Assembly: GCF_000769915.1 (NCBI RefSeq)
Contig: NZ_JRLV01000014.1
Span: forward strand, 1 to 64,000
DNA length: 64,000 bases
Source: Flavobacterium beibuense F44-8
GTDB taxonomy: Bacteria > Bacteroidota > Bacteroidia > Flavobacteriales > Flavobacteriaceae
Reading direction: 5' to 3'
Part shown: piece by piece, positions 47,776-56,648 of the stretch
Layout of the letters: every line of letters starts with the position of its first letter
Numbering within the stretch: position 1 is the first letter of the stretch
Notes under the pieces: model-generated
Told to the model about the DNA's origin: nothing
Seen by the model: only the letters and a program-made list of their open reading frames with translations
The model's database searches: none
Program-made: the position numbers and the translations under genes

Positions 47776-50556
47776 ATGAAACTTAAATTTTTAATTATCA
47801 CACTATTTACCTTTGCCATGAGCTTCGCTCAAAACAAAGGAACAGTAACCGGTACAATTGCCGACAAAGATCTTAACAATGAACCCCTTCCTTTTGCAAC
47901 AATACTTATAAAAGGAACACAAATTGGAACAAACACAGACGAAAACGGAAAGTACACACTTTCTGTACCTGCAGGAAGCCACACTTTAATTATTGACTTT
48001 CTTGGTTACGAACCTAAAGAAATCCCTTTCACTGTTAAAGCCGGTGAAACAAAAACTATAAATGAAGCATTAGGCTCTACCAGTGTAGAACTTGAAGGCC
48101 TTGTAATGGAAAAAACAGTAAGCCGCGAAAAAGAATCGGCATTACTTGCAGAACAGAAAAAAGCGGTAGAAATAAAACAAAACATAGGCGCGCAGGAACT
48201 AGAGCGTAAAGGTGTTAGTGACGTTGCAACTGCTGTAACAAAAACTACAGGTATCTCAAAGCAGGAAGGCTCAGGTAGCGTTTATGTAAGAGGTCTTGGA
48301 GACCGTTACAACATGACAACCATGAACGGACTGCCTTTACCATCTAATAACCCTTCAAGAAAAAACATAAGCCTGGAGATATTCTCTACAGATATTGTTG
48401 AGTTTATTGGTATAGACAAGACTTACTACTTTAAAAACTATGGTGACTTTGCCGGTGCAAACATCGACATCTCTTCTAAAAACTATAAAGGAAACGGTTT
48501 CTTTGAAGTTGGAGTTGGAACTGGTGTTAGTCAAAACGCTATTAACGCAGACAATTTTTACCAACAGGACGGACCTGCATTTACAGGTTTCTCAAACCAA
48601 AAGTATCCTTCAAACCCATTAGAAGCATACAATTTTACTACAAGCTGGGATAAGCAAACAGCTACTCCGGTAAACATGAGCGTATCTCTAAAAGGAGGTG
48701 ATTCTTATGACATAGGAGAAGAAGGAAGATTAAGCTTTTTTGCAACAGGATCTTTTGACAGCGAATACAGCTACAGAGAAGGTATCGCAAGAGGCAACGT
48801 AAGTAATCAGGGAATTGCAAGAAAAGATTTTAACTACGACTCTTACACTCACCTTACTAACACTACCTTAATGGGTAATGCCAACTACAAAATAAACCTG
48901 GACAACACCATTAAGTTTAACTCACTTTTTGTTAACTCTACATCTCAAAGCCTTGACGAATATAACGGAACTATCGATATTTTTGACAATGCACCAAACG
49001 GAGGAGGTTATGTAAGACGTTCTACTTTTGACAGAACTTCGCTTTATGTTAACCAGCTACTTGGTAACCACAAACTGAACGAAAGAGTTGAACTTGACTG
49101 GGGTACATCATATAACATCATTAACAATGTGATTCCAGACAGGATGCAAAACACTTTTGTACCTGTTGATAACGATGATTTCTCTCAGGGACTTAAAGTT
49201 TCAGACTTAGCAGCATCAGACAACCACCGTTACTACCAGGATCTTACAGAAAATGAATTTGCAGCTAACTTTAACGCAAGCTATAAGTTCAATAAAGATG
49301 ACGAAGATAATTATAAAGGTAAATTTACAGTAGGCTACAGCGGACGATTTAAAAGCGTAGACTTTGAAGCAACTCAGTTTAACTTCAAAATTGACAGAAA
49401 TATCAACTTTAACGACCCTATACTAATTGACCTAAACAACATTGACGGGTACTTTAACCAAAATAATATTGACAACGGTCGTTTTGACATCGTAACCTTT
49501 AGAGGTGGTGTTGGTATACCAACCGCTCTTGACCCTCAAACTTACAACGGTAAACAATCAATAAACGCTGGTTTTGGAGCTGTTGAATACAAATTCTCTC
49601 CAAGATTAACAGTAATTGGAGCATTAAGACTTGAGCTTATTAAACAAGATCTGGAATACAAAACAGCACTTAGACCACAAGGAGGCGACAGCAACTTTGA
49701 GTCTACAGAGTTCATGCCAAGTACAGCTATTAAATATGAGCTTACAGACAAGCAAAACTTAAAATTTGCTGCAAGTAAAACGTATACACTTCCTCAGTTT
49801 AAAGAAAGAGCTCCTTTCCAGTATGAAGAAGTAACCCAAATTACATTTGGTAACCCTGACCTATATGCATCTACTGATTATAACGTAGACCTAAAATGGG
49901 AATTTTTCCCTAAAGCAACAGAGATAATCTCTTTCACTGCATTTGGTAAGTACATCCAAAACCCAATGAACGAGGTAACAGTAGCATCTGCAACAAACGA
50001 TATCTCTTACCTTAATACAGGTGAAAAAGCTGTAGCAATAGGTGGTGAATTTGAAATAAGAAAAGATCTTTTTGATTTCTCAGGAGAAGATGCAACATTA
50101 AACCATATAGTATCGGCAGGTTTCAATGCTTCATACATGTACAACAACCAGGATTTCAGTTCTCAAAAAGTTTCTGAAGAAACAAACCTAAACGTTAACT
50201 TCACTAACGACGAAGGTAAACTTACAGGAGCGTCTGACTTACTATTAAATGCAGACGTAAGTTACTTAAACGAGTTTAGCGAAGACAGAAACCTTATGGC
50301 TACACTTACTTATAACTATTTCTCAGACAGATTATATGCAATAGGTACAAACACAAAAGGTAATATAGTAGACAAAGCTGTGGGAACTCTTGACTTTATT
50401 GTAAAATCTAACATCAACAAAAAGCTAAACATAGGCTTTAGTGTTAGGAACATACTCAACCCTACTGTAGAAAGAATTCAGGAAGATCAAAACGTATTGG
50501 TTGCACAATACAAAAAAGGTATGGTTTTCAAACTGGGTCTTACTTACAAACTGTAA
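47776..50556 (+). CDS. TonB-dependent outer-membrane receptor
   Basis: A 926-residue receptor. It has a signal peptide (1-18, cleaved after SFA), a carboxypeptidase-regulatory-like domain (about 22-107, PLPFATILIKGTQIGTNTDENG), a plug (about 135-240, VYVRGLGDRYNMTTMNGLPL) and a C-terminal barrel ending FKLGLTYKL. It imports an unknown ligand with TonB/ExbBD energy. No SusD-type partner follows; instead there is a beta-helix lipoprotein and a small T9SS-domain protein. Its position next to a PhoBR-like pair suggests phosphate-linked uptake (inference). Confidence 0.92.
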   Translation: MKLKFLIITLFTFAMSFAQNKGTVTGTIADKDLNNEPLPFATILIKGTQIGTNTDENGKYTLSVPAGSHTLIIDFLGYEPKEIPFTVKAGETKTINEALGSTSVELEGLVMEKTVSREKESALLAEQKKAVEIKQNIGAQELERKGVSDVATAVTKTTGISKQEGSGSVYVRGLGDRYNMTTMNGLPLPSNNPSRKNISLEIFSTDIVEFIGIDKTYYFKNYGDFAGANIDISSKNYKGNGFFEVGVGTGVSQNAINADNFYQQDGPAFTGFSNQKYPSNPLEAYNFTTSWDKQTATPVNMSVSLKGGDSYDIGEEGRLSFFATGSFDSEYSYREGIARGNVSNQGIARKDFNYDSYTHLTNTTLMGNANYKINLDNTIKFNSLFVNSTSQSLDEYNGTIDIFDNAPNGGGYVRRSTFDRTSLYVNQLLGNHKLNERVELDWGTSYNIINNVIPDRMQNTFVPVDNDDFSQGLKVSDLAASDNHRYYQDLTENEFAANFNASYKFNKDDEDNYKGKFTVGYSGRFKSVDFEATQFNFKIDRNINFNDPILIDLNNIDGYFNQNNIDNGRFDIVTFRGGVGIPTALDPQTYNGKQSINAGFGAVEYKFSPRLTVIGALRLELIKQDLEYKTALRPQGGDSNFESTEFMPSTAIKYELTDKQNLKFAASKTYTLPQFKERAPFQYEEVTQITFGNPDLYASTDYNVDLKWEFFPKATEIISFTAFGKYIQNPMNEVTVASATNDISYLNTGEKAVAIGGEFEIRKDLFDFSGEDATLNHIVSAGFNASYMYNNQDFSSQKVSEETNLNVNFTNDEGKLTGASDLLLNADVSYLNEFSEDRNLMATLTYNYFSDRLYAIGTNTKGNIVDKAVGTLDFIVKSNINKKLNIGFSVRNILNPTVERIQEDQNVLVAQYKKGMVFKLGLTYKL

Positions 50557-50574
50557 TTAACATTCAAATAACAC

Positions 50575-50625
50575 AAAAGCGTTTAGGTTTAATAAACACT
50601 TAATATTGACTTAAACGCTTTTTAA
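50575..50625 (+). terminator. Hairpin between the receptor and lipoprotein genes
   Basis: Eleven-base arms AAAAGCGTTTA/TAAACGCTTTT with a 26-base loop, followed by T's. It could terminate or attenuate read-through. Confidence 0.65.
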
Positions 50626-50636
50626 TACGGCTGAAA

Positions 50637-50644
50637 TACTTTTG
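50637..50644 (+). promoter_or_regulatory. -7 box before the beta-helix lipoprotein gene
   Basis: TACTTTTG directly after the hairpin, 38 bases before the ATG. It suggests the lipoprotein gene can be transcribed on its own. Confidence 0.45.
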
Positions 50645-50682
50645 CCTCAGTAAATTAACTTAAACTTATTAAAACACAACAG

Positions 50683-51822
50683 ATGAAAAAATTGCTTTTC
50701 TCTACGCTAGCGATTGCAGCATTAGCATTGACATCTTGCAGCAGCGATGATGACAATCCAACAACAGAACCAGGAGTAACAATTGACCCAACAAACTTTC
50801 AGGGTGAATTAGTTTCAGGTGAAGAGGTTACTCTAGATGCTACTCAAACTTACAACCTAACAGGTGCGTTCATAGTAAGAGACGGTGCTAAATTAACTAT
50901 CCCTGCCGGAACAACAGTTAAGGCTTCAGGAGGAACAAGCGCTTATATCGCAGTTGCTCAGGGTGGTCAAATATTTATCAACGGTACAGCTACTAATCCG
51001 GTAGTAATGACTTCAGCTTTAGCAAATCCTGCTCAAGGTGACTGGGGTGGACTTGTAATTTGTGGTAAAGCTAACACTAACAAAGGTGGTTCTACAGGAC
51101 AAACTGCTACTGCAGAGGTTTCTGACCTTACTTACGGTGGTACTGTAGATAACGATAACTCTGGTGTTATCCGTTACCTAAGAATTGAGTACACTGGTGC
51201 AGCTTTCAACGGTGATAAAGAATTTAACGGAGTTTCTCTTTTCGGAGTTGGTTCTGGTACTACTTTAGAGTATGTTCAGTCTTTCGAAGGTGGTGACGAC
51301 GGTCTTGAGTTCTTCGGTGGATCTGTAAGCGGAAAATACCTTGTATCTACTAACAGTGGTGATGACTCAATCGACTTTGCTGACGGTTGGAAAGGTACTG
51401 GTGAGTACTGGTATATCTCTGGTGGTGCTAAAGCTGGTATCGAAGGTTCTAACAACGGTGATAACGGTGCAGCTCTTCCTACAACTACAGTAACTCTTAA
51501 AAACATTACAGTAGTAGGTCCTGGATCTGAAGGTGGTATCTTCATCAAAGAAGGTGGAGGACTTTGGAATGTAGATAACTTCTATATCTCTGGTTACGCT
51601 ACTGGTATCAACATTAAAGATGCTGCTACTGACCCTGTAGCTAACGCTCACGTTGATAACGACGAAATTACTTTCACTAACGTTATGTTTGACGGTGTTG
51701 ACGCTGAAACTAACTACGGTGGTACTAATACTGATTTCTACACTACAGGTACTGAAGTAAACGGTGCTGGTAACGGTGCAAATGTTCCTGACTGGGCTCA
51801 GGGATGGACAAGATTTAACTAA
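50683..51822 (+). CDS. Surface lipoprotein with parallel beta-helix
   Basis: A 379-residue lipoprotein (lipobox LTSC, Cys 19, then SSDDDNPTTEPG; the acidic start after the Cys resembles surface-export signals of Bacteroidota lipoproteins). The body is Gly/Asn/Thr-rich repeating beta strands (about 50-360), for example YNLTGAFIVRDGAKLTIPAG and GDWGGLVICGKAN, typical of a right-handed beta helix. No catalytic motif is recognised. It follows the TonB receptor and may be its surface partner in place of SusD. Codon use (GGT, GCT, AAC) looks highly biased, which suggests strong expression. Confidence 0.82.
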   Translation: MKKLLFSTLAIAALALTSCSSDDDNPTTEPGVTIDPTNFQGELVSGEEVTLDATQTYNLTGAFIVRDGAKLTIPAGTTVKASGGTSAYIAVAQGGQIFINGTATNPVVMTSALANPAQGDWGGLVICGKANTNKGGSTGQTATAEVSDLTYGGTVDNDNSGVIRYLRIEYTGAAFNGDKEFNGVSLFGVGSGTTLEYVQSFEGGDDGLEFFGGSVSGKYLVSTNSGDDSIDFADGWKGTGEYWYISGGAKAGIEGSNNGDNGAALPTTTVTLKNITVVGPGSEGGIFIKEGGGLWNVDNFYISGYATGINIKDAATDPVANAHVDNDEITFTNVMFDGVDAETNYGGTNTDFYTTGTEVNGAGNGANVPDWAQGWTRFN

Positions 51823-51849
51823 AAAACAGTTAGTCAAAATATTATTAAG

Positions 51850-51880
51850 AATACCCCTCCAAAAAGAGGGGTATTTTTTT
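51850..51880 (+). terminator. Terminator after the beta-helix lipoprotein
   Basis: ATACCCCTC-CAAAAA-GAGGGGTAT followed by seven T. Confidence 0.88.
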
Positions 51881-51931
51881 GGTATGATATTTGAAATTAA
51901 TTTTATATCTTTACATAATCAAAAGTCATAA

Positions 51932-52276
51932 ATGAAGAAAAACTACTTTTATATTACTTTATTGTTCTTTTTCCTTTTTTCCTTTGCCGCAGTAGCTCAG
52001 GAGAACAAAGGGAATCTAACTGCACAGCAAGTACAGCAGGAGAGCATAGAAGGTTTGAACATCTACCCTAACCCGGTAAGTTCAGACAGGGTTTATATTA
52101 CCTCTAAGTCATCTCAAAGTAAAGAGATAGAGATTTTTGACGTACTGGGCAAAAAAATACTTCACACAACCATTACAGGTAAAGAGCTTAATATATCTAA
52201 CCTTACTGCAGGTGTGTATATCATTAAGATTAAAGAAGGTGAAGCAACTGCAACCAGAAAACTGATAGTTAAATAA
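51932..52276 (+). CDS. Stand-alone T9SS sorting-domain protein
   Basis: A 114-residue exported protein. It has a signal peptide (about 1-22, ending VAQ), a 20-residue linker, then a complete T9SS type A C-terminal domain (about 42-114: LNIYPNPVSSDRVYITSKS, IEIFDVLGKKI, LTAGVYIIKIKEGEATATRKL). There is no cargo domain. It may be a truncated remnant or a genuine small surface protein. It lies downstream of the receptor and lipoprotein genes, behind a terminator. Confidence 0.82.
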   Translation: MKKNYFYITLLFFFLFSFAAVAQENKGNLTAQQVQQESIEGLNIYPNPVSSDRVYITSKSSQSKEIEIFDVLGKKILHTTITGKELNISNLTAGVYIIKIKEGEATATRKLIVK

Positions 52277-52299
52277 CGATATTTAAATTAATAACATTT

Positions 52300-52328
52300 A
52301 AAGCACTGCAACAGCGGTGCTTTTTTAT
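52300..52328 (+). terminator. Terminator after the T9SS-domain gene
   Basis: AAAGCAC-TGCAACAGCG-GTGCTTT followed by T's. Confidence 0.75.
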
Positions 52329-52331
52329 TTG

Positions 52332-52339
52332 TATTTTTG
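52332..52339 (+). promoter_or_regulatory. -7 box of the LuxE-like gene
   Basis: TATTTTTG, 16 bases before the TTG start at 52356. It lies inside the longer open frame and so argues against the upstream GTG start. Confidence 0.45.
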
Positions 52340-52355
52340 TCAAAACTTTTACCCA

Positions 52356-53336
52356 TTGCTTACCCCAAACGATATATTTACCATAGCATCGAAAAAGGAG
52401 TTCGAAAAAACAACCCTTAAAGTATTCAGGCATCAGTTTGACAATAATGCCGTGTACCGTAACTTTTGCAAACTACTGGGGAAAGACAAGCAAAACGTAA
52501 AAGCTATTAAAGACATTCCTTTCCTGCCTATACAGTTTTTTAAAACCCATGAGGTTCTTAGCAGTACAGATGATGTACAGATAACCTTTACCAGTAGCGG
52601 AACTACCGGAATGACTACCAGCAGACACCTTGTTACCGATTTAACCTATTATGAAAACAGCTTCAGGCTGGCCTTCTCTCAGTTTTACGGCAACATTGAA
52701 GATTATGCTGTACTGGCACTGTTACCATCGTACCTGGAACGCGAAGGATCGTCACTTATCTATATGGTGGAAGACCTAATAGAACGTTCCAACAATCCCG
52801 ATAGCGGTTTTTACCTGCACAACTACGACGAGCTTATTAAAAAACTTACCGAACTGGAAAGTGCCGGACAAAACATATTACTAATAGGTGTAACCTATGC
52901 CCTACTGGATCTTACCGAGACACAGCCGTTTAACCTCAAGAATACCATTATAATGGAAACGGGAGGCATGAAAGGTAAACGCCGTGAAATGATACGCGAA
53001 GAACTTCACGAAATACTAAGTAATGGTTTTGGAGTTGGCAAAATACATTCGGAATACGGAATGACCGAACTGCTTTCACAGGCCTATTCTTTAGGTGACG
53101 GTATTTTTGAATGTCCGCCCTGGATGGATATCCTAGTACGTGATACCGAAGATGCTCTTAGCTATGTGGATACCGGTAAAACCGGAGGCATAAACGTGAT
53201 AGACCTTGCTAACATTAACTCCTGCTCCTTTATCGCCACGCAGGATTTAGGTAAAAAATACCCTAACCAGTCGTTTGAAGTACTGGGGCGCTTTGACAAT
53301 TCAGACATAAGGGGCTGTAACCTTATGGTACTTTAA
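52356..53336 (+). CDS. LuxE-family acyl-protein synthetase-like enzyme, TTG start
   Basis: A 326-residue adenylate-forming protein of the LuxE type. It has an ATP-loop TFTSSGTTGMTTSRH, FFKTHEVLSS before it, IMETGGMKGKR and SEYGMTELLSQAYS. Family members activate a fatty acid as acyl-AMP. The frame is open from a GTG at 52317, but the -7 box at 52332 lies within that extension. The TTG at 52356, (M)LTPNDIFTIASK, is the better start. It may act in surface glycan or lipid modification; no reductase (LuxC) is nearby. Confidence 0.82.
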   Translation: MLTPNDIFTIASKKEFEKTTLKVFRHQFDNNAVYRNFCKLLGKDKQNVKAIKDIPFLPIQFFKTHEVLSSTDDVQITFTSSGTTGMTTSRHLVTDLTYYENSFRLAFSQFYGNIEDYAVLALLPSYLEREGSSLIYMVEDLIERSNNPDSGFYLHNYDELIKKLTELESAGQNILLIGVTYALLDLTETQPFNLKNTIIMETGGMKGKRREMIREELHEILSNGFGVGKIHSEYGMTELLSQAYSLGDGIFECPPWMDILVRDTEDALSYVDTGKTGGINVIDLANINSCSFIATQDLGKKYPNQSFEVLGRFDNSDIRGCNLMVL

Positions 53337-53390
53337 CATAGCGTTTTACAGATAATCGTATCTTTACCGTTACGCAAATCTGTTATACAC

Positions 53391-55031
53391 ATGTTTAAAA
53401 GAGTACTTTACACTACGCTGGCTATACTGGCAATAACCTCATGCGGTAAAAAGAAAGAGGCAGAAACAACCCAAACCGAGCCGCTAAAACCGAACATTAT
53501 TTTCATAATGACCGACGACCATGCCTTACAGGCCATAAGCGCATACGGTCACCCTATAAGCCAGTTGGCAAAAACACCAAATATTGACCGCCTCGCTCAA
53601 AACGGCGCATTGTTTACTAATAACTTTTGTACCAACTCCCTTTGCGGTCCAAGCCGAGCCACCATACTAACCGGAAAGTTCAGCCATTTAAACGGCTTTA
53701 GGATGAACGGAGATAAGTTTGACAACGATCAGCCTACTCTACCTAAATACCTGCAACAGGCAGGCTATAAAACAGCCATAATAGGCAAATGGCACTTATC
53801 GGGTACGCCTACAGGATTTGACTACTGGGATATATTAAACGATCAGGGTAATTATTACAATCCGCAGTTTATAAAACAACAGGACACCACCGTTACCGAG
53901 GGTTATGCCACCGATTTAATTACAGATAAAAGTATCGACTGGATAAACCGGAATAAAAACGGAGACAAACCATTTTTTATCATGGTACACCACAAGGCAC
54001 CGCACCGCAACTGGATGCCTGCCTTACGTCACGTTAATATGTATGACACTGTTCATTTCCCGCTACCGGACACTTATTTCTCCAAACACGAAGGTCAGCT
54101 TGCCGCACAACAGCAACTCATGACGGTCTATGACAACATGTATGAAGGTCACGATCTGAAACTTACCAAAAAAGAAGGTAGTCCCGAACTGGCACACAAC
54201 CCATGGACTACTGATTTTGACCGTATGACTCCCGAACAGCGCAAAATATGGGATAATGCCTATCAGGCAAAAAACGATGCTTTCCACAGGGCTAACCTAC
54301 ACGGTAAAGAATTAGCAGAATACAAATACCAGCGCTATGTTCAGGATTATCTTGCCACTATAGCATCGGTAGACGAAGGAGTAGGTAAAATACTGGATTA
54401 TCTGGATGCAAACGGACTTACCGAAAATACCATAGTGGTATACACATCAGACCAGGGATTTTACATGGGTGAAAACGGATGGTTTGACAAACGTTTTATG
54501 TATGACATTTCCATGAAACAACCATTGCTTATACAATACCCTCCTAAAATCCAAAAAGAATCGGTAGTGCCAGCCATGACACAAAACCTGGACTTTGCAG
54601 CTACACTTTTGGATTATGCCGGAGCTACTATACCCGATGATTTCCAAGGGCAGTCCATCAAGCCGATTTTAGACAACAAGGTAAACCCCGATGACTTTAG
54701 AGATGCGTTATACTACCATTATTACGACTTCCCTGCCTTCCACATGGTAAAAAGACATTATGGCGTAAGGACAAAACGCTACAAGCTTATCCATTTTTAT
54801 GATGATATTGATGTATGGGAAATGTATGATCTTAAAACCGACCCTGAAGAGCAGCACAACCTGTATGACGATCCAAATTATACCGACATACAAAAACAGC
54901 TACACAACAGACTAAAAGAATTACAGAAACAGTACAAAGTAACCGATGAGGAGTTTAAAACAACTCCAAAGGAAAGAGTTGAAAAAACATACGAGAACTT
55001 CAGGAAGCTTAGAGGTACTCCAATGAAATAA
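53391..55031 (+). CDS. Sulfatase lipoprotein (S1 family, GlcNAc-6-sulfatase-like)
   Basis: A 546-residue lipoprotein sulfatase (lipobox AITSC, Cys 18). The formylglycine site is C85 in LCGPSRATILTGK. Metal ligands appear in MTDDHALQA and TSDQGFYMGENGW, and the substrate-site region is KAPHRNW. The overall pattern resembles S1_11-type N-acetylglucosamine-6-O-sulfatases, but the substrate is uncertain. It needs a formylglycine-generating enzyme that is not in this window. No polysaccharide utilisation locus surrounds it. Confidence 0.88.
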   Translation: MFKRVLYTTLAILAITSCGKKKEAETTQTEPLKPNIIFIMTDDHALQAISAYGHPISQLAKTPNIDRLAQNGALFTNNFCTNSLCGPSRATILTGKFSHLNGFRMNGDKFDNDQPTLPKYLQQAGYKTAIIGKWHLSGTPTGFDYWDILNDQGNYYNPQFIKQQDTTVTEGYATDLITDKSIDWINRNKNGDKPFFIMVHHKAPHRNWMPALRHVNMYDTVHFPLPDTYFSKHEGQLAAQQQLMTVYDNMYEGHDLKLTKKEGSPELAHNPWTTDFDRMTPEQRKIWDNAYQAKNDAFHRANLHGKELAEYKYQRYVQDYLATIASVDEGVGKILDYLDANGLTENTIVVYTSDQGFYMGENGWFDKRFMYDISMKQPLLIQYPPKIQKESVVPAMTQNLDFAATLLDYAGATIPDDFQGQSIKPILDNKVNPDDFRDALYYHYYDFPAFHMVKRHYGVRTKRYKLIHFYDDIDVWEMYDLKTDPEEQHNLYDDPNYTDIQKQLHNRLKELQKQYKVTDEEFKTTPKERVEKTYENFRKLRGTPMK

Positions 55032-55062
55032 AAAAAACGGCTCAATGAGCCGTTTTTTTATA
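55029..55062 (+). terminator. Terminator after the sulfatase gene
   Basis: AAACGGCTCA/TGAGCCGTTT with A's and T's on both sides; probably bidirectional. Confidence 0.85.
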
Positions 55063-55166
55063 GTATTCCTATCATTTCGATACGCAATAGAATGAAGTGA
55101 GAAATCTTATCTGACAATTAAGATTCCTCTATTCCGCTGCGCTACAATAGGAATGACAAAACTATT
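55060..55166. repeat. Palindromic dispersed repeat (MITE-like), copy 2
   Basis: Arms ATAGTATTCCTATCATTTCG (left) and the inverted CATTCCTATTG/ATAGT pair (right) enclose GAAATCTT and AAGATTCC in inverted orientation. It is related in sequence and layout to 8781-8891, and again sits between convergent genes. Confidence 0.55.
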
Positions 55167-55173
55167 ATCGAAG

Positions 55174-55206
55174 CAAAAAAGCCGCTCAATGAGCGGCTTT
55201 TTTATA
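55174..55206 (-). terminator. Terminator of tyrS
   Basis: AAAGCCGCTCA/TGAGCGGCTTT with A's on the left and T's on the right. It shares the CTCAATGAG core with the sulfatase terminator. Confidence 0.85.
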
Positions 55207-55219
55207 GATGTATTTTAAA

Positions 55220-56521
55220 CTAGTCCTCAACCGGAACTACAAAGTTCTTTTTCTTACCAAAAGAAACAAGGATATACTTATCAAAAAGTAAATCGGCTGT
55301 ACTTAAACCATAAGTCTCATCAACCTTAACCTTATTTATAGCAACAGCATTTGCCGCTAATGATTTTCTGGCCTCTTTTCTTGAAGGAAATATACCGGTA
55401 AGATCACTTAACACCACAACTATATCCTCACCTTCTGTAAGCACTGATTTTTTAATTGGAGCTGTAAAGAACTCACCAAAAATATCAGTAAAGAATTCCT
55501 CATTCTCCGCTTCAATCGCAGCACGGTCATAGTTAGAGAAAACAAACTCTGCTTTCTTAACAGCATCCTCAAAAGCTTCCTGCGAATGAACGAACACCGT
55601 TACTTCCTGTGCAAGTTTCTTCTGTAAAGCTCTTAGGTGCGGAGCCTGTTTGTGCTCTTCGATCAACTGCTCAATTTCAGCCTGCTCAAGGAATGTAAAT
55701 ATCTTAATATATTTCTCAGCATCAGCATCACTGGTATTTAACCAGAACTGGTAGAATTTGTAAACCGAAGTTTTATCGGCATCCAGCCATATGTTTCCGC
55801 CTTCAGATTTACCAAATTTAGAACCATCAGCCTTAGTGATAAGCGGAGTAGTCATAGCATAAGCCTTAGCTCCCTCGTCGTTCATTCTTCTTACAAGCTC
55901 TGTACCTGTAGTAATATTACCCCACTGATCACTACCACCCAGCTGAAGCATACAGTTATAATGTTTGTGAAGGTGATAAAAATCGTAACCCTGTATTAAC
56001 TGATAGGTAAATTCGGTAAACGACATACCTGATCCTGCCTCACCCGTAAGCCTCTTTTTAACCGAGTCTTTTGCCATCATGTAGTTAACGGTAATACGTT
56101 TACCAACATCACGAACAAACCCTATAAAAGAGAATTCCTTCATCCAGTCGTAGTTATTAACCAGCACCGGAGCATTTTCTTCTTTAGCATCAAAGTCAAG
56201 AAAACGGGAAAGCACTCTTTTAATTCCCTCCACATTTTTGTTTAGTGCTTCCTCATCAAGCAGGTTTCTTTCGTCACTCTTGCCCGACGGGTCACCTATC
56301 ATACCTGTAGCACCACCTACAAGCGCAATAGGCTTGTGCCCGCATTTGTGCAGGTGTACTAAAATAATAATAGGCACTAAACTACCAATGTGTAGCGAAT
56401 CTGAAGTTGGATCAAAGCCAATATACGCCGTTGTAACCTCTTTACTCAGTTGTTCTTCGGTTCCGGGCATGATATCATGTATCATACCTCTCCATCTTAG
56501 CTCTTCTACAAAGTTCTTCAT
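55220..56521 (-). CDS. tyrS: Tyrosyl-tRNA synthetase
   Basis: A 433-residue class I synthetase. It has HIGS (44-47) in DSLHIGSLVP, the tyrosine-binding GGSDQWGNITTG and the KFGKS loop in DGSKFGKSEGG. A C-terminal S4-like RNA-binding domain (LTGIFPSRKEARKSL) is present. The length is normal. It is a single gene with its own -7 box and terminator. Confidence 0.97.
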   Translation of the reverse strand: MKNFVEELRWRGMIHDIMPGTEEQLSKEVTTAYIGFDPTSDSLHIGSLVPIIILVHLHKCGHKPIALVGGATGMIGDPSGKSDERNLLDEEALNKNVEGIKRVLSRFLDFDAKEENAPVLVNNYDWMKEFSFIGFVRDVGKRITVNYMMAKDSVKKRLTGEAGSGMSFTEFTYQLIQGYDFYHLHKHYNCMLQLGGSDQWGNITTGTELVRRMNDEGAKAYAMTTPLITKADGSKFGKSEGGNIWLDADKTSVYKFYQFWLNTSDADAEKYIKIFTFLEQAEIEQLIEEHKQAPHLRALQKKLAQEVTVFVHSQEAFEDAVKKAEFVFSNYDRAAIEAENEEFFTDIFGEFFTAPIKKSVLTEGEDIVVVLSDLTGIFPSRKEARKSLAANAVAINKVKVDETYGLSTADLLFDKYILVSFGKKKNFVVPVED

Positions 56522-56541
56522 ATCAAAAATTTAGTGAAGCA

Positions 56542-56549
56542 CAAAAATA
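56542..56549 (-). promoter_or_regulatory. -7 box of tyrS
   Basis: TATTTTTG on the minus strand, 20 bases before the ATG. Confidence 0.45.
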
Positions 56550-56636
56550 CAATGTACGGCGATAAAAATACACCTCGTTGTTTAAAAAAAGTGAATATTT
56601 ATAATTAAGCCAATATAAAATACACCTATCAATGGT

Positions 56637-56644
56637 TATATTTG
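56637..56644 (+). promoter_or_regulatory. -7 box of the epimerase gene, possibly leaderless
   Basis: TATATTTG ends only 4 bases before the ATG at 56649, so the transcript would begin at or next to the start codon. Confidence 0.5.
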
Positions 56645-56648
56645 TTAT

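Noticed and set aside
51276..51837. Two minus-strand frames (90 and 156 residues) under the beta-helix lipoprotein
   Set aside because: Shadow frames caused by the biased GGT/GCT/AAC codons of the real gene; no start context.
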